From CAZYSK01 sp964649415 (GTDB lineage: Bacteria; Chloroflexota; Anaerolineae; B4-G1): a DNA stretch of 15,273 nucleotides. The position numbers were made by a program, and so were the translations under genes. This document shows positions 14,594 to 15,273 of this stretch, in pieces. Position 1 is the first letter of the stretch. Each line of letters starts with the position of its first letter. The DNA lies in assembly GCA_964649415.1 (NCBI GenBank), contig CAZYSK010000116.1, positions 1 through 15,273 of the forward strand, read 5' to 3'. The notes under the pieces are model-generated. The model saw nothing but the letters and a program-made list of their open reading frames with translations, did no database searches and was not told where the DNA came from.

Positions 14594-14862
14594 GGTGCCC
14601 CGGCGACAATGGTACCCAGTTCGGCGTGGGCCGGACTGCGGGCTGACCGGGCAAGGCTGTGTCTCCTTGCCGGACCAGTACTGACCAGGTACAGGTCACG
14701 TCTTGATAAGTTTGCCTCCCGGTCTCGCTGGGGATCAACGTCTGACATCGCACGATGCCCCTACCTCCGCCGAGCTGCGGTGTAGCAGACCGCAGATCAC
14801 CTCGACGGAGCATGAGGGCTAATTGGCAGCAAGGATGCCGCTCCAGAGAGCACCGGGGCACC
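14594..14862 (+). ncRNA. Candidate IS110 bridge RNA region
   Basis: Successive hairpins: 9-bp CAGTTCGGC/GCCGGACTG with one G-U pair and a 4-base loop (14617-14638); CCGGGCAAGG/CCTTGCCGG with one bulged G (14647-14673); CATCG/CGATG (14746-14757); and a compound stem made of CTCCGCCGAG/CTCGACGGAG (14765-14774 with 14801-14810, one mismatch) enclosing CTGCGGT/ACCGCAG (14775-14781 with 14789-14795). GGTGCCCCGG (14594-14603) and CCGGGGCACC (14853-14862) could close the whole region. In the IS110 group a bridge RNA with two internal guide loops is made from this end of the element. The exact ends and guide loops are not assigned. Confidence 0.5.
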
Positions 14863-14908
14863 CGATTGGACCGCTGGATGCACGCTTAACTTGAAAAGGA
14901 GCTATCTC

Positions 14909-15273
14909 ATGAATCGTCTGCAAGTGGGTATCGACTTCAGTCAGAAGAAAGCCGATTTCTGCCTACTCTTCCCTGACGGCCAGCCACTCGAACCTCACGT
15001 CTCTTTCGCCAATTCCTGCTCGGGTTATTCCTCGGCCAAGCGCTTGTTGCTCAACGCCCTCGATGCGTATGCTTTCGACGGCGTCGATGTCTCAGGTGAG
15101 GCCACCGGTTACTTGTGGCTGCCCTTCTTCTTGCAACTCGCGGCCGATCCCGACTTGACGCTCCGGAATATGGATCTCTTTCTGCTCAATCCCCGCTGGG
15201 TCAAGTGGTTCAAGAAATGCTTCGCCGAGGATCACAAGTGCGACGAGAAAGACTCCTTCTACATCGCCGAACG
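14909..15273 (+). CDS. IS110-family transposase, N-terminal part (truncated by the window end)
   Basis: 121 codons are visible and the frame is open at the window edge. IS110 transposases are DEDD (RuvC-like) recombinases guided by a bridge RNA. All four acidic positions can be placed: Asp9 in VGIDFSQKK, Glu64 in SGEATGYLW, and Asp112 and Asp115 in K-C-D-E-K-D-S, which corresponds to the family K-T-D-x-x-D-A. The NPRWVKWFKK stretch (94-103) is also typical. AAAAGGAG ends seven bases before the ATG. The C-terminal domain with its catalytic serine is outside the window, so whether the element is intact cannot be judged. It is transcribed away from the DegV gene. Confidence 0.9.
   Translation, partial: MNRLQVGIDFSQKKADFCLLFPDGQPLEPHVSFANSCSGYSSAKRLLLNALDAYAFDGVDVSGEATGYLWLPFFLQLAADPDLTLRNMDLFLLNPRWVKWFKKCFAEDHKCDEKDSFYIAE

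Larger units (their letters stand above)
14579..15273 (+). mobile_element. IS110-family insertion sequence, left part only
   Basis: A transposase start is preceded by a long structured noncoding leader, which is the IS110 arrangement. The right end lies beyond the window. The left edge cannot be fixed, because IS110 elements lack conventional terminal inverted repeats; I place it provisionally after the DegV upstream block. Noncoding sequence from 14579 to 14908 contains no credible gene. Confidence 0.65.

Noticed and set aside
14562..14861. Open frames on either strand inside the IS leader
   Set aside because: They lack ribosome-binding sites and family similarity, and the stretch is better explained as structured noncoding RNA.

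Overview
The window is about 15.3 kb of high-GC (roughly 60%) bacterial DNA. The gene set suggests a member of the Chloroflexota (Anaerolineae/Caldilineae-like), which is an inference, not a proof. The pointers are several lipoproteins with a lipobox followed by Pro/Thr/Glu/Ala-rich linkers, a lipoprotein serpin, a discoidin-like NADase-type glycan-binding domain, a DegV protein, and TATAAT-type promoters with GGAGG ribosome-binding sites. No rRNA, tRNA or CRISPR was seen.

Left part (1-7505), mostly envelope and housekeeping genes: a serpin lipoprotein (63-1355); a lipoprotein with three repeats and a C-terminal glycan-binding-like domain (1535-3073); a half-size ABC exporter with fused membrane and ATPase domains (3290-5014) behind a duplicated promoter-like block; a convergent serine hydrolase of the beta-lactamase/PBP fold (6195-5053, minus strand); and a divergent aldose 1-epimerase (6447-7505).

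Middle (7555-13648), the most coherent block: an octaheme c-type cytochrome lipoprotein with a collagen-like stalk (7695-8969), then a four-gene module made of a class III substrate-binding lipoprotein carrying an extra N-terminal sulfite-oxidase-like domain (9061-10593), a FecCD-type permease (10744-11751), its ATPase (11748-12527), and a one-component regulator (12554-13648). The regulator joins a YtrA-type GntR winged helix to a periplasmic-binding-protein-like domain of the kind associated with molybdate/tungstate sensing. The cytochrome and the binding-protein gene share the same promoter/operator architecture: a TATAAT box lying inside the palindrome GTGTATAATTG-N8-CAATTATACAC. My main hypothesis is that the regulator binds this palindrome and co-controls oxyanion (molybdate or tungstate) or metal-chelate uptake together with an extracytoplasmic electron carrier.

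Right part (13659-15273): a DegV-family lipid-binding protein on the minus strand, whose 53-bp upstream block is nearly identical, in inverted orientation, to the block in front of the serpin at the very start of the window. The window ends inside an IS110-family transposase (14909 onward). Its roughly 330-bp noncoding leader holds several strong hairpins and is a good candidate for an IS110 bridge RNA.
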